DNA of 64,000 bases from positions 62,001-126,000 of the forward strand of contig CACXMH010000004.1 of NCBI GenBank assembly GCA_902768715.1. Reading direction: 5' to 3'. The stretch is from Fibrobacter succinogenes (GTDB taxonomy: Bacteria > Fibrobacterota > Fibrobacteria > Fibrobacterales > Fibrobacteraceae). The notes below the pieces were generated by a model. The model saw only the letters and a program-made list of their open reading frames with translations, did not search any database and had not been told where the DNA came from. The position numbers were made by a program, and so were the translations under genes. Positions 36,163 through 44,539 of the stretch are shown in pieces (within the stretch, counting starts at the first letter, position 1; each line of letters starts with the position of its first letter).

Positions 36163-37145
36163 TGGACGCCATTTCCCGCATCAAGCAAATCGGCATGCCC
36201 CGCCGCAACAACGAGTTGTGGACGTTTTTCCCCGTGGCAAAAATTCCTATGCCGGAATTTCCAGAAACCTGCAGCGATACTGCTGACTATTCCGACGAAG
36301 ACGATTTTGCGGCACTCCTGCCCATAGCGTTTAACCCACGGACCATGAAGCAGGACATTGCCGACGGCGCAAACGAAATGGCCATGCTCAAGTGCAACAA
36401 CGACTTTGGCCACACCGTGCTGAACATCGGCAAGAATGCCACCGCCAGCCTCGAGATTCTCGACAACAAGGTGGTCCACGAAATCTGTGCAGAACGGTTC
36501 GACATCCACGTTCAAGAAAACGCCACCGTCCACATCTTCTTTGCAAACCCTGCCGACGGCGTGCCCCTGAGGTTCCGCCATTTCCGAATCGTGCAGGAGG
36601 CGGGGTCTAAGGTCTATTTCTCCGAAATTGAACGGGGTTCTGGAATCAAGCGCACCAGCCTGGACGCCTTCCTGAAAGGTAGCGGCGCGCGGCTAGAAAT
36701 CCGCTCCCTGAACGTGCTAGGAAACAGCGACTCCGTACACCACCGCATCACCATCAGACACGAAGCGCCCGAAACCGAAAGTGTCCAGTTCGCGAGGAAC
36801 CTGCTGAACGGAAAATCCAACGCCAGCTACGACGGCAGCGTGGTGGTGGGCGCAAACTGTTCCAAGGTGTTTTCTTCCCAGCTAGTGAACACCATCCTCC
36901 TTTCCGAAGACAGTTCCGTATCCGTAAAGCCGGTGCTGAAAATCTACCACGACGACGTGGAATGCACCCACGGGAACACCTGCGGGGAACTGGATGCCGA
37001 ACAGCTCTTCTACCTGACCAGCAGGGGAATTCCCGTCGAAAAGGCCCGGGAACTCCTGACGCAGGCATTCGCGAAGGAACTGTTCATGCCCATGCCCGAC
37101 TCCCCCGCCAAGGAACGCCTGGAACAGGTGGTAGCGAGCTTATAG
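36159..37145 (+). CDS. sufD: Fe-S cluster assembly protein SufD
   Basis: SufD pairs with SufB in the assembly scaffold. The product, 328 residues, has RRNNELWTFFPVAKI near the start and the family C-terminal motifs KPVLKIYHDDVECTHGNTCGELDAEQLFYLTSRGIP with the conserved His. It starts at either of two adjacent ATGs (36159 or 36162) that overlap the sufC stop. It is shorter than E. coli SufD in its N-terminal region. sufB is located apart, at 22274-23665. Confidence 0.94.
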   Translation: MMDAISRIKQIGMPRRNNELWTFFPVAKIPMPEFPETCSDTADYSDEDDFAALLPIAFNPRTMKQDIADGANEMAMLKCNNDFGHTVLNIGKNATASLEILDNKVVHEICAERFDIHVQENATVHIFFANPADGVPLRFRHFRIVQEAGSKVYFSEIERGSGIKRTSLDAFLKGSGARLEIRSLNVLGNSDSVHHRITIRHEAPETESVQFARNLLNGKSNASYDGSVVVGANCSKVFSSQLVNTILLSEDSSVSVKPVLKIYHDDVECTHGNTCGELDAEQLFYLTSRGIPVEKARELLTQAFAKELFMPMPDSPAKERLEQVVASL

Positions 37146-37159
37146 GAAATTTTCGAGCC

Positions 37160-37238
37160 CCGAACCTCGCGCCTCGAACCTCACCCTCACATTCCACATT
37201 TCCCTAAATCCTAGATCCTAGGCCCTAGACTCTAACCC
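37160..37238. repeat. Heptad array filling the gap between sufD and the radical SAM gene
   Basis: CCTC units occur at 37165, 37172 and 37179, followed by CTAA/CTAG units at 37204, 37211, 37218, 37225 and 37232 with exact 7-bp spacing. The last one contains the stop codon (TAG on the minus strand, 37234-37232) of the radical SAM gene. Confidence 0.7.
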
Positions 37239-38404
37239 TCAATCTCTTCGTCTGTCAGGTAGCAGGCCGGGTCTTCGGCCCAGAAATCGCCGGTCACGGC
37301 CTCGGCGCGGGTGCGGAAGTTGCCGTTGCACAGGTTCAGGTAGGCGCACTTGGGGCAGCGGCCCTTCAGAAGGGGCTTGCGGTCCTTGAGGCCCGCCATG
37401 ATGGGGTTGCTCAGGTCGGTCCAGATTTCACCGAAGGGGCGTTCCCGCACGTTCCCCAGGGTGATGTACTGGGTGAACTGGTCGGGGTGGACATTCCCTA
37501 CACTGTCGATGTTTCCGAAGGCCATGCCGCTACGGTTTCCGCCGTTGCTCTGGATGAGCTTCAGCACGCGTTCCCCGAGGGCGGGGTCTTTTTCCTTCAT
37601 CTTGAGGTACAGATAGACGGCGTCGGCGTGGTTATCTACGGTGAGAATTTCCTTGTTGATGCCACGGGCCTTGAAATCCAAGGTGCGTCTGATAATCAGG
37701 TCCATGACCTGGCGGCTTTCTTCGTGGCTCAGGTCTCGCTCCACCATAGAAGAGCCGCGACCGCTATAGACCAGATGGTAGAAGCAGACACGGTCGATAT
37801 TTTCCTGTTCCAACAAGTCGAAAATGGAATTCAGGTCCTGGAAATTGTCGCGAGTGATGGTAAAGCGAAGCCCCACCTTTTGCCCTGTGGCCACGCAGTT
37901 GCGGATTCCCCGGAGCGCCATCTGGAAAGCTCCCGGCTTACCGCGGAACTTGTCGTGAGTGGCTTCGCAGCCGTCCAGGCTGATGCCCACGTACCCTACG
38001 CCCATGTCCTTCAGGCGCTTTGCGGTGTCTTCATCAATGCGGGTGCCGTTGGTGCTGATGGTTGGGCGGATTCCCTTGCCGGCGGCATAATTAGCCAGTT
38101 CGAAAAAGTCCGGACGCAACAGAGGTTCGCCGCCGCTGAACAAGATGACAGGGACATTAAAGTCGGCAAGCTGGTCGATGAGGGCAAGGCCTTCTTCGTG
38201 AGTCAGTTCGTTCTGGTACTTGATGGCCTCGGAACGGGCGTAACAGTGGACACAGTTCAGGTTGCAGGTCTTGGTGCAGTTCCAAACCACCACCGGGCCA
38301 CGGCCCTCGCTCACGCCGTTCTGTGACTTGTGGGCGTGAGGCGTATAGCGGAGCGTGTCGCCGAAATTCGGCACATCCATCAACAGCTTGGTAATGCTAA
38401 TCAT
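37232..38404 (-). CDS. Radical SAM protein of the AhbC/NirJ family
   Basis: The N-terminus (MISITKLL ... DTLRYTPH) and PVVVWNCTKTCNLNCVHCYA carry the CxxxCxxC cluster-binding motif in the context typical of AhbC and NirJ. ILFSGGEPLLRPDF is the GGE motif. The C-terminus has an auxiliary cluster region, CPKCAYLNLCNGNFRTRAEA, and DFWAEDPACYLTDEEI. AhbC converts 12,18-didecarboxysiroheme to Fe-coproporphyrin III in the siroheme-dependent heme pathway; NirJ acts on heme d1. With hemL and hemB nearby, AhbC is the better guess, but the exact reaction is not proven. Its stop codon lies in a heptad array. Confidence 0.82.
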   Translation of the reverse strand: MISITKLLMDVPNFGDTLRYTPHAHKSQNGVSEGRGPVVVWNCTKTCNLNCVHCYARSEAIKYQNELTHEEGLALIDQLADFNVPVILFSGGEPLLRPDFFELANYAAGKGIRPTISTNGTRIDEDTAKRLKDMGVGYVGISLDGCEATHDKFRGKPGAFQMALRGIRNCVATGQKVGLRFTITRDNFQDLNSIFDLLEQENIDRVCFYHLVYSGRGSSMVERDLSHEESRQVMDLIIRRTLDFKARGINKEILTVDNHADAVYLYLKMKEKDPALGERVLKLIQSNGGNRSGMAFGNIDSVGNVHPDQFTQYITLGNVRERPFGEIWTDLSNPIMAGLKDRKPLLKGRCPKCAYLNLCNGNFRTRAEAVTGDFWAEDPACYLTDEEIEG

Positions 38405-38422
38405 GAGGCAAAATGTAGAAAA

Positions 38423-39367
38423 CTAGTCTTTAAGGCAACGGACGGAAAACCCGTAGGGCTTGCGGTCGTTGAACAAGCCCACTCTGTCGCCGCTGTAGAC
38501 CAAACTCATGTTGTACGCGTAGTCTACATCGTCCTGCGTAGAACTCCAGATGTGCGCGATTTCGCCCTTGAAGCTGTATTCCCCATAGTAGTAGGCGCCG
38601 GCGGGCAACGCAGCAAAGGAATAGGCGTCATCATTGGTAAACCCGGAATGAGCGTCCCACCCAGTCCTGGACTTGAGTGCCTTGCCCGCAGCGTTGGTGT
38701 TGTTGCTGAATTCCGTAATGCTTTCATCCACCGCCACCGCCAGCGTCATCCATTCCGCCCTGCTGGGCAGGTGCCAGCCCTGGGGACACACGCCGCGGAT
38801 ATTCCCTGAGGGCTGACCGCAGTCTTGTCTACGACCACATTCCTCCTCCGTCTTGCCCAGTGCAGCAGCCCAGGTGTACAGGCGACCATAGGTTTCGCAG
38901 TTGGCTGGGTCGTTGTTGTAGCACCAGCTAGTGGAATCGAAGGTGAAATCGTCATAGTCATAGGGAACGCCGATGTAAGCGTAGTTCAGGTTCTCGGCCA
39001 TCCACACCTCGGAATAGCCCTTTGTAGGAATATCGATGGTGGTGGTTCTGTAAACCTGCCCGTCGCGTAGGTCCGTCAGGGTGTTAGCGTTCGCGTCGTA
39101 AATGCTGGCATCGCTTCCGGCACTTTCACTGCCTTCGGAACCCGACGAATTACCTTCGGAACTAGCCGACGATGTTCCTTCGGTAGCACTGGAATTCTTG
39201 TTGCCTGAGGCACTGGATTCCCCATCGTTATCATTACCACCGTTTGAAGATATTCTTTCAGAAAAACCTGGCGGAAGTTCGCTATTCACTGCAGTTCCCG
39301 ATTTACTACCACAAGCGACAAGCATCGCAATAGCGACAAAAGAAAGTCCAAGACACAGTTTACGCAT
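38423..39367 (-). CDS. FISUMP-domain lipoprotein
   Basis: The signal peptide ends in AMLVAC. A linker of about 65 residues rich in Ser, Gly, Glu and Asn follows. The rest is a FISUMP domain (TIGR02145, Fibrobacter succinogenes major paralogous domain): LTDLRDGQVYRTTTI, VWMAENLNYAY, YGRLYTWAAAL, CPQGWHLPSRAEW, FAALPAGAYYYG, IWSSTQ and FSVRCLKD. The domain is a surface-exposed beta-rich module of unknown ligand. ATG 39367 has AAGGGG upstream. It lies 18 bp before the radical SAM gene on the same strand, so both may share a transcript. Confidence 0.9.
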   Translation of the reverse strand: MRKLCLGLSFVAIAMLVACGSKSGTAVNSELPPGFSERISSNGGNDNDGESSASGNKNSSATEGTSSASSEGNSSGSEGSESAGSDASIYDANANTLTDLRDGQVYRTTTIDIPTKGYSEVWMAENLNYAYIGVPYDYDDFTFDSTSWCYNNDPANCETYGRLYTWAAALGKTEEECGRRQDCGQPSGNIRGVCPQGWHLPSRAEWMTLAVAVDESITEFSNNTNAAGKALKSRTGWDAHSGFTNDDAYSFAALPAGAYYYGEYSFKGEIAHIWSSTQDDVDYAYNMSLVYSGDRVGLFNDRKPYGFSVRCLKD

Positions 39368-39373
39368 ATCCAC

Positions 39374-39731
39374 CCCTTCTTACGGTAACTTCTATTGGTC
39401 AATCTATATAAATGCTTTTGGAAATGCAAATACGAGGACTATAAAAAGAGGGCTATAACAAAGGAAAAACATCTCGAAGGAAACTCGCAGGGACTAACAG
39501 TCACAAGAGTTTTCGCCTGCGGTAAGTTATCTCACCTGCGGTAAATGTTCTTTCCAGAGAAAGCGCTTGATACCTAAACCCATCGCCAATTTTTTGACCG
39601 AGATGTGTGCTTCCCGAGAGAGCAGTCGAATGAAATGAATCTGCGAGCGAGGGATGTACACATCAAGGGAAAGATTTGTAACAAAAACACCTCCCGCAGA
39701 ACGGGAGGCGCCATAAGGAAATTTTCCTTTA
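39374..39731. other. 358-bp gene-free gap between FISUMP lipoprotein and rplY
   Basis: The left 100 bp are AT-rich and probably hold the promoter of the FISUMP gene. Two CCTGCGGTAA copies lie at about 39516-39545. On the minus strand an open frame at about 39660-39527 has a protein-like composition (IPRSQIHFIRLLSREAH, then KKLAMGLGIKRFLWKEHL) but no convincing start or ribosome-binding site; it may be a gene remnant. The right end is the rplY terminator. Confidence 0.35.
39683..39708 (-). terminator. Terminator of rplY
   Basis: CCTCCCG (39690-39696) and CGGGAGG (39702-39708) form a 7-bp GC-rich stem with a 5-nt loop, followed on the minus strand by TGTTTTTGTT. Confidence 0.85.
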
Positions 39732-40382
39732 TTACTTAGCTTCGGCAGCAGGTGCGGCGGCAGCGGCTGCGGGAGCAGCGGCTTCAGCGGCAGGTGCGGC
39801 TGCGTCAGCAGCGGCGTCCTTCTTCTTGGACTTAGAAGAAATGGAGAAAATCACCGTACGAGGAACGGAAGCCAGAGTCACGCCTTCGGGGAGCTTGAAG
39901 TCCTTGGCGTAGAAGGTCACGTTGGTCTCGAAGTCGGAGATGTCCAGGTTCAGCACCGTGGGGATGCAGGTGGGCTTGGCAGAGAGCATCAGGTAATGAG
40001 TTTCCTGAGCCATGACACCACCCTGGGTCTTGACGCCCACCGGAAGGCCGGAGAGCTTGACAGGAACACGGACCTTCACCGGAGTAGCTTCGTCAATCTT
40101 CAGGAAGTCGATGTGGTCGATAGCCTGGGAGATGGCGTCCTTCTGGTAGTTGTAGATAACCGCAGGATTGCCGGCCTTGCCGTCAATTTCCAGGTCCAGA
40201 AGGGTGTAACGCTTACCGGGAGCGAGGATCTTGCGAACATCGATAGCGCTGACGCTGATGTTCAAAGCCTCGGTACCCTTACCATAATAGACGGCCGGAA
40301 TCTGACCAGCCTTACGCAAACGCTTGTTTTCGCGGTTTGCACCTAGCACTCTCGAGGTAGCCTTGAGCGTTGTGAGTTCCAT
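39732..40382 (-). CDS. rplY: 50S ribosomal protein L25 (Ctc/TL5 type)
   Basis: L25 binds 5S rRNA. The N-terminal half shows the family pattern (TSRVLGANRENKRLRKAGQIPAVYYGKG, YTLLDLEIDGK). The C-terminal TL5-like beta domain (VKVRVPVKLSGLPVGVKTQGG) is present, followed by a tail of about 35 residues made mostly of Ala and Pro. GGAG lies 7 nt before the ATG. A tRNA-Gln gene lies 38 bp upstream on the same strand and is likely in the same transcript. Confidence 0.95.
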   Translation of the reverse strand: MELTTLKATSRVLGANRENKRLRKAGQIPAVYYGKGTEALNISVSAIDVRKILAPGKRYTLLDLEIDGKAGNPAVIYNYQKDAISQAIDHIDFLKIDEATPVKVRVPVKLSGLPVGVKTQGGVMAQETHYLMLSAKPTCIPTVLNLDISDFETNVTFYAKDFKLPEGVTLASVPRTVIFSISSKSKKKDAAADAAAPAAEAAAPAAAAAAPAAEAK

Positions 40383-40419
40383 TGTATTTCTCCAATTTTG
40401 GAATGGTTAAAAAAGTTCA

Positions 40420-40491
40420 TTGGGGTAGCTGGATTCGAACCAACGAATAACGGAATCAAAATCCGTTGTCTTACCACTTGACGATACCCCA
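40420..40491 (-). tRNA. tRNA-Gln, anticodon UUG
   Basis: On the minus strand a full cloverleaf can be drawn: acceptor TGGGGTA/TACCCCA, D stem GTC/GAC, anticodon stem ACGGA/TCCGT with loop TTTTGAT (anticodon TTG), and T stem GTTGG/CCAGC with loop TTCGAAT. The discriminator is A, and CCA is not encoded. It lies between ispE and rplY. Confidence 0.95.
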
Positions 40492-40539
40492 ATGGTGGCG
40501 CAAATATAGAAAATGCGCCCCAAATTCAAAGGGATTCGC

Positions 40540-41427
40540 CTAAAAACCCTGGAAAAAACGGGTCACGGCGAGGTATCTGGAAATGGGTTTCAGGGATTCC
40601 TGGGCCGATTCCGCCTGGCTCCGGGTCCCGAAAACCCCAAAGACGGAGGCTCCCGACCCCGACATGAGGACAGAAGTCGCCCCCAGGCGGGTCATTTGTT
40701 GCTTCAGTTGTTCTACCAGGGGGTGCTTGGGAAATACCGAAATCTCGAAACTGTTGAAGACGTTTTCCAGGGCAAAATCCATGGCGGAACCCGGATTTTC
40801 CGCAGGATTTGAACCGCCCGCGGCCCTGAAGCCCGACTTATACGCCTCCCAGCGGTCAGGGCCCGACTTGGGGACTCCGGCGTAGGCATCCTTGGTGGGA
40901 ACGGCATCCAGCGGGGTCGCTACGAGCAGGTGCTGACCGTCTTTCAGCTGGAGCGGTTCAATGGGCGTAAGTTTTTCGCCGATGCCCTCGGCAAAAGCCG
41001 AGCCGCCTCTGACCAGAAAGGGGACGTCGGCACCGAGACTTGCACCCAGTTCTTCCAGGGCCTCCATAGACAGGTCCAACTTCCAGAGGCGGTTCAGCAA
41101 CCGAAGCGTTGCTGCGGCATCGGCAGAACCTCCGCCAAGACCTGCGCCCAAGGGCATCACCTTTTCCAGATACAGGTCAACGCCCTTCGGTACACGGTAG
41201 GCCTCTTGCATCAGGGCTGCCGCCTTGAACACCAGGTCCGATTCCTTGGGGTATTCCTGAGGAACGTTGTACTCCAGGGTAATCTTGTCGTCGTCTCGAA
41301 GGGTGGCCGAAACCGTGTCGCCCACGTCGATAGTCTGGAAAAGGGTTCCCAGATCGTGGTAACCGTCTTCGCGCTTGCGGATGACGTCGAGGAAGAGATT
41401 GATTTTAGCAGGAGCGAATTCTTTCAT
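40540..41427 (-). CDS. ispE: 4-diphosphocytidyl-2-C-methyl-D-erythritol kinase
   Basis: IspE phosphorylates CDP-methylerythritol in the non-mevalonate isoprenoid pathway. The GHMP kinase ATP-binding motif is MPLGAGLGGGSADAAATL, the N-terminal FAPAKINLFLDVIRKREDGYHDL carries the catalytic Lys and substrate-binding residues, and SVLMSGSGASVFGVF is the C-terminal glycine motif. ATG 41427 matches the family start; the longer frame to 41490 crosses a heptad repeat and is unlikely. No Shine-Dalgarno sequence is seen. Confidence 0.95.
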   Translation of the reverse strand: MKEFAPAKINLFLDVIRKREDGYHDLGTLFQTIDVGDTVSATLRDDDKITLEYNVPQEYPKESDLVFKAAALMQEAYRVPKGVDLYLEKVMPLGAGLGGGSADAAATLRLLNRLWKLDLSMEALEELGASLGADVPFLVRGGSAFAEGIGEKLTPIEPLQLKDGQHLLVATPLDAVPTKDAYAGVPKSGPDRWEAYKSGFRAAGGSNPAENPGSAMDFALENVFNSFEISVFPKHPLVEQLKQQMTRLGATSVLMSGSGASVFGVFGTRSQAESAQESLKPISRYLAVTRFFQGF

Positions 41428-41438
41428 GAGAAGTGGAC

Positions 41439-41557
41439 AGTAAACAGAGGTTAGGTAGTAGGTTGTAGGTATTAGGGGCGTAGGAGACAAGAAGTTAATG
41501 TGTAGTGCGAAATGTGAATGTTGGAATTAATAATTTCCCATTCCTCATTTGTCATTA
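41439..41557. repeat. Heptad repeats filling the ftsK-ispE gap
   Basis: CATT occurs at 41539, 41546 and 41553 (7-bp spacing), starting at the ftsK stop codon (41557-41555), and TAGG at 41452, 41459, 41466, 41473 and 41481. The stretch between has looser 6-7 bp repeats of AATGTG. The whole gap is therefore repeat-like. Confidence 0.65.
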
Positions 41558-44476
41558 CCTGAACGTTCCGGAGCGTTCCAGTTGCATGAGCTGGTCCATG
41601 TCGATAAGCATGGCACGGGGCTTGGAATTGCCTGTACTGCGGGCGCACAGACCAAGACCGAACAGCTGGTCCACAATCTTGCCTGCGCGGCTGTAGCCTA
41701 CGCTAAAGTGGCGCTGCACCGCAGAGGTAGAAAGTCCGTTGCCGCATTCGATAGCCCACTTGGCCACCTCGAACAACAGCTTGTCCTTCTTCTCGCTCAT
41801 GGCGGCGTTTTCTTCGCCGTCCTCCCCTTCTCCGCCTTCTTCGGCCACCTCGAAGGTTTCCAGCTGCGGGTAGCACACGTTCTGGTTGGAGCAGGCGTCG
41901 GCCAGCTTTTCCGCTTCTTCGTCGCTGAGGAAGGCCCCATGCAGGCGCACCGGGTCGGGAGCGTTAACCGCCTTGTAAAGCATGTCGCCACGGCCCAAGA
42001 GTTTTTCGGCGCCGGCGTGGTCCATCACCGTACGGGCATCCACGTTAGAAGCCACCTTGAAGCTGATACGTGTAGGCAGGTTCGCCTTGATGTTACCGGT
42101 AATCACCTTCACCGACGGACGCTGGGTGGCAAGCACCAGGTGAATGCCAACTGCACGGGCCTTGGCGGCCAGGCGGCTCACGTTCTTCTCGATTTCCTTT
42201 CCGGCCACCATCATCAGGTCGGCCATCTCGTCGATAATCACCACGATAAAGGCCATGCGGTGACCGCGATCCTCTTCGGGAACATCATCCGGGAGTTCTC
42301 CCGCCTCGAACTTGGCATTGAAACCGCCAATGTTTCTGACCTTCGCCGAGGCAAGCACTTCGGTACGGCGATCCATCTCATAACAGAGCCACTGGAGCGC
42401 CTGTATGGCCACTTCGGGCTTGGTAATCACAGGAGCAAGCAGGTGCGGGATGTTCTCGTACATCTTCAGTTCCACCGCCTTCGGGTCCACAAGGATCATG
42501 CGGAGTTCGTCGGGAGTCTTGCTGAAGAGCATGCTGGCCATGAGGGCATTAATGCACACGGACTTACCGGAACCCGTCTGGCCCGCAATCATCAGGTGGG
42601 GAGCCTTCGCCAGATCCATGGCAAAAGGTTCGCCAGAAATGTCCTTACCGAGGGCCATGACAATCTTTTCGGGAGAAGGCTTGAAGGCCTCGCTCTCGAA
42701 AATGTCGCGACCGAAAATGGTCTGCATCTTGCGGTTGGGAATCTCGATACCCACCGCTCCCTTTCCGGGAATCGGGGCAAGGATTCGTATGGACACCGCC
42801 TTCAGGGCCATGGCCAAATCGTCTTGCAGGGCGCTGAACTGGGATACCTTTACACCCGGACCCGGTTCTACTTCGAAGCGGGTAATGACAGGCCCCGTTT
42901 CGCAGCCCACCACCTTGCCTTTCACCTTGAAGTTTTCCAGCTTTTCTTCTAGCATCTTGCCGATGGCGTTCAACTCATCTACAGTATAGTCCGCCGGCTG
43001 GGGCTCGTGGGTGTCAAGGATTTCATCTACGGAGGGCACCTTGTATTCGTCGTAATGGACCGTCGGGTCGGGCTGCGGAATACCGGTAACGCCAGAGCCG
43101 GTGACGGTCGTGCCTCCAGAAGACGTGCCGATATTGCTGGGCGGCACATAACTCGGGTCCTGGTCCACCTCGTCCGACGAGACCACCTGAGGAATAAAGT
43201 CCTCTTCATCTTCATCGGATTCTGCCGACGGTTCTGCGTCGCCCGATAGCGTAGGCTCTTCGCCGTCCACCATCGTCCCTGCCACAGTTGCTGCCTGGGT
43301 TTCTTCGACAGAACCCGCCACAACAGTAGCCTCGTCTGAAGCTGCTTCCGCCACGACGGTGGCATCACCCGAACTAGCAGGTTCGGCAACAACGGTTTCG
43401 TCTGCAGATTCACTTTCGCCGCCACGGACAGCACCCTTCACCACCAGGTTCCCCTGGCGTTCGTTTTCCCAGTTGATTTCTTCACGAGCACGGCGAATCT
43501 CGGCAATCTTGTTTCGGATTTCGCGAATTTCCAGGGCACTCATGTGAGTTCCATTCTCGCGAAGTTCCTTTTCCAAACGCAAAATTTCAGGGTCCTCGCC
43601 CAAGGGTTTCGAAGCAGGCTTTTCAGCAACCGTTCCAAAGGAACCCTCTACAAGGGTTCCTTCTACGACCCTATCTACCATGGGCGTTTCCGCAGCGGTT
43701 GTATCTACCGCCTCCATCCAGTTCTTGCGGGCACTGAAAGGCTTCAGCACGCCCTTGTGCTTGGTCCTGTAGGCGTCGGGAATATTGAAGATGGTGGTAT
43801 CCCCATCCATGGTGATACCCTTGCGGACCGTAGTCGTCTCGTCGGAGTCTTCCCCGTCGTTTTCGGCATCGCCTTCAGCAGCAGGGACTTTTTCCTTTAT
43901 GCCACGAATCTTGCGGAACAGGGCAGCAAAGTGACCGAAACGAAGTCCAAAGCAGAAGAAAAGCACCGCCACCAGAACAAGGGACAGGATTATTACAGGA
44001 ATAAACAGCACGTCACCGCAGAGGGGACCCACGATGTTGGAATCCAGAAAGCGCCCCACGATTCCGCCACGCATGATGAATACATCTTCAGAAACGTTCG
44101 CCTTGCCATGAACGGGGATGGACATCAGCACGCACAGGTCCAGACCCACGATAGAAAGGCCGAGTGCCACGCGAAATAGTTTCTTGCGCAGGCCCTGGAA
44201 AGTGATGAACAAGCCCCACAGCATCACGGACAGGATAATGAATATCACGGGCAACTTGCCGAAGGCAAAATTCAAGAAATCCCCGAACCGGGTCATGATT
44301 CCCTTTTCGGAACCTACATAGACCACGCTAATACAGGACAGCAGGGCTATAGCAGACAGAGCAATGAGCCCGTAGCCCACCACCATCGCTCCCAGGGAGC
44401 GTTCCTCCGAATTATCCACCTGTTCCGTTTTTGCAGGTGACGCTTTACGACCGGTTTTCTTTTTCTGAGTTGCCAA
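41555..44476 (-). CDS. ftsK: DNA translocase FtsK/SpoIIIE
   Basis: FtsK pumps DNA through the closing septum and helps resolve chromosome dimers. Four transmembrane segments lie in the first 200 residues. A linker of about 300 residues is acidic and holds repeated units (DETVVAEPAS, DATVVAEAAS, DEATVVAG). The motor has Walker A GQTGSGKSV and Walker B VVIIDEMADLMM. The C-terminal gamma domain (LSTSAVQRHFSVGYSRAGKIVDQL) reads DNA polarity sequences. The start is TTG 44476 with AAGGAG 7 nt upstream and a promoter element further up; ATG 44500 would place the ribosome-binding site inside the gene. Confidence 0.94.
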   Translation of the reverse strand: MATQKKKTGRKASPAKTEQVDNSEERSLGAMVVGYGLIALSAIALLSCISVVYVGSEKGIMTRFGDFLNFAFGKLPVIFIILSVMLWGLFITFQGLRKKLFRVALGLSIVGLDLCVLMSIPVHGKANVSEDVFIMRGGIVGRFLDSNIVGPLCGDVLFIPVIILSLVLVAVLFFCFGLRFGHFAALFRKIRGIKEKVPAAEGDAENDGEDSDETTTVRKGITMDGDTTIFNIPDAYRTKHKGVLKPFSARKNWMEAVDTTAAETPMVDRVVEGTLVEGSFGTVAEKPASKPLGEDPEILRLEKELRENGTHMSALEIREIRNKIAEIRRAREEINWENERQGNLVVKGAVRGGESESADETVVAEPASSGDATVVAEAASDEATVVAGSVEETQAATVAGTMVDGEEPTLSGDAEPSAESDEDEEDFIPQVVSSDEVDQDPSYVPPSNIGTSSGGTTVTGSGVTGIPQPDPTVHYDEYKVPSVDEILDTHEPQPADYTVDELNAIGKMLEEKLENFKVKGKVVGCETGPVITRFEVEPGPGVKVSQFSALQDDLAMALKAVSIRILAPIPGKGAVGIEIPNRKMQTIFGRDIFESEAFKPSPEKIVMALGKDISGEPFAMDLAKAPHLMIAGQTGSGKSVCINALMASMLFSKTPDELRMILVDPKAVELKMYENIPHLLAPVITKPEVAIQALQWLCYEMDRRTEVLASAKVRNIGGFNAKFEAGELPDDVPEEDRGHRMAFIVVIIDEMADLMMVAGKEIEKNVSRLAAKARAVGIHLVLATQRPSVKVITGNIKANLPTRISFKVASNVDARTVMDHAGAEKLLGRGDMLYKAVNAPDPVRLHGAFLSDEEAEKLADACSNQNVCYPQLETFEVAEEGGEGEDGEENAAMSEKKDKLLFEVAKWAIECGNGLSTSAVQRHFSVGYSRAGKIVDQLFGLGLCARSTGNSKPRAMLIDMDQLMQLERSGTFR

Positions 44477-44502
44477 ATTGAAGCTCCTTCGCCATTGCAT
44501 TG

Positions 44503-44510
44503 GAAATATA
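44503..44510 (-). promoter_or_regulatory. Candidate promoter element TATATTTC of ftsK
   Basis: On the minus strand TATATTTC (one mismatch to TAnnTTTG) lies 26 nt before the TTG start at 44476, with the Shine-Dalgarno sequence between. Confidence 0.4.
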
Positions 44511-44539
44511 ACTAAAACCCATTTATTATTATTGACAAT

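Noticed and set aside
41428-41490. N-terminal extension of IspE to 41490
   Set aside because: It would translate a heptad repeat, and family members start near FAPAKINL.
41549-42952. Plus-strand open frame of 467 codons opposite ftsK
   Set aside because: It is His-rich and lies opposite the FtsK motor domain; no independent support.
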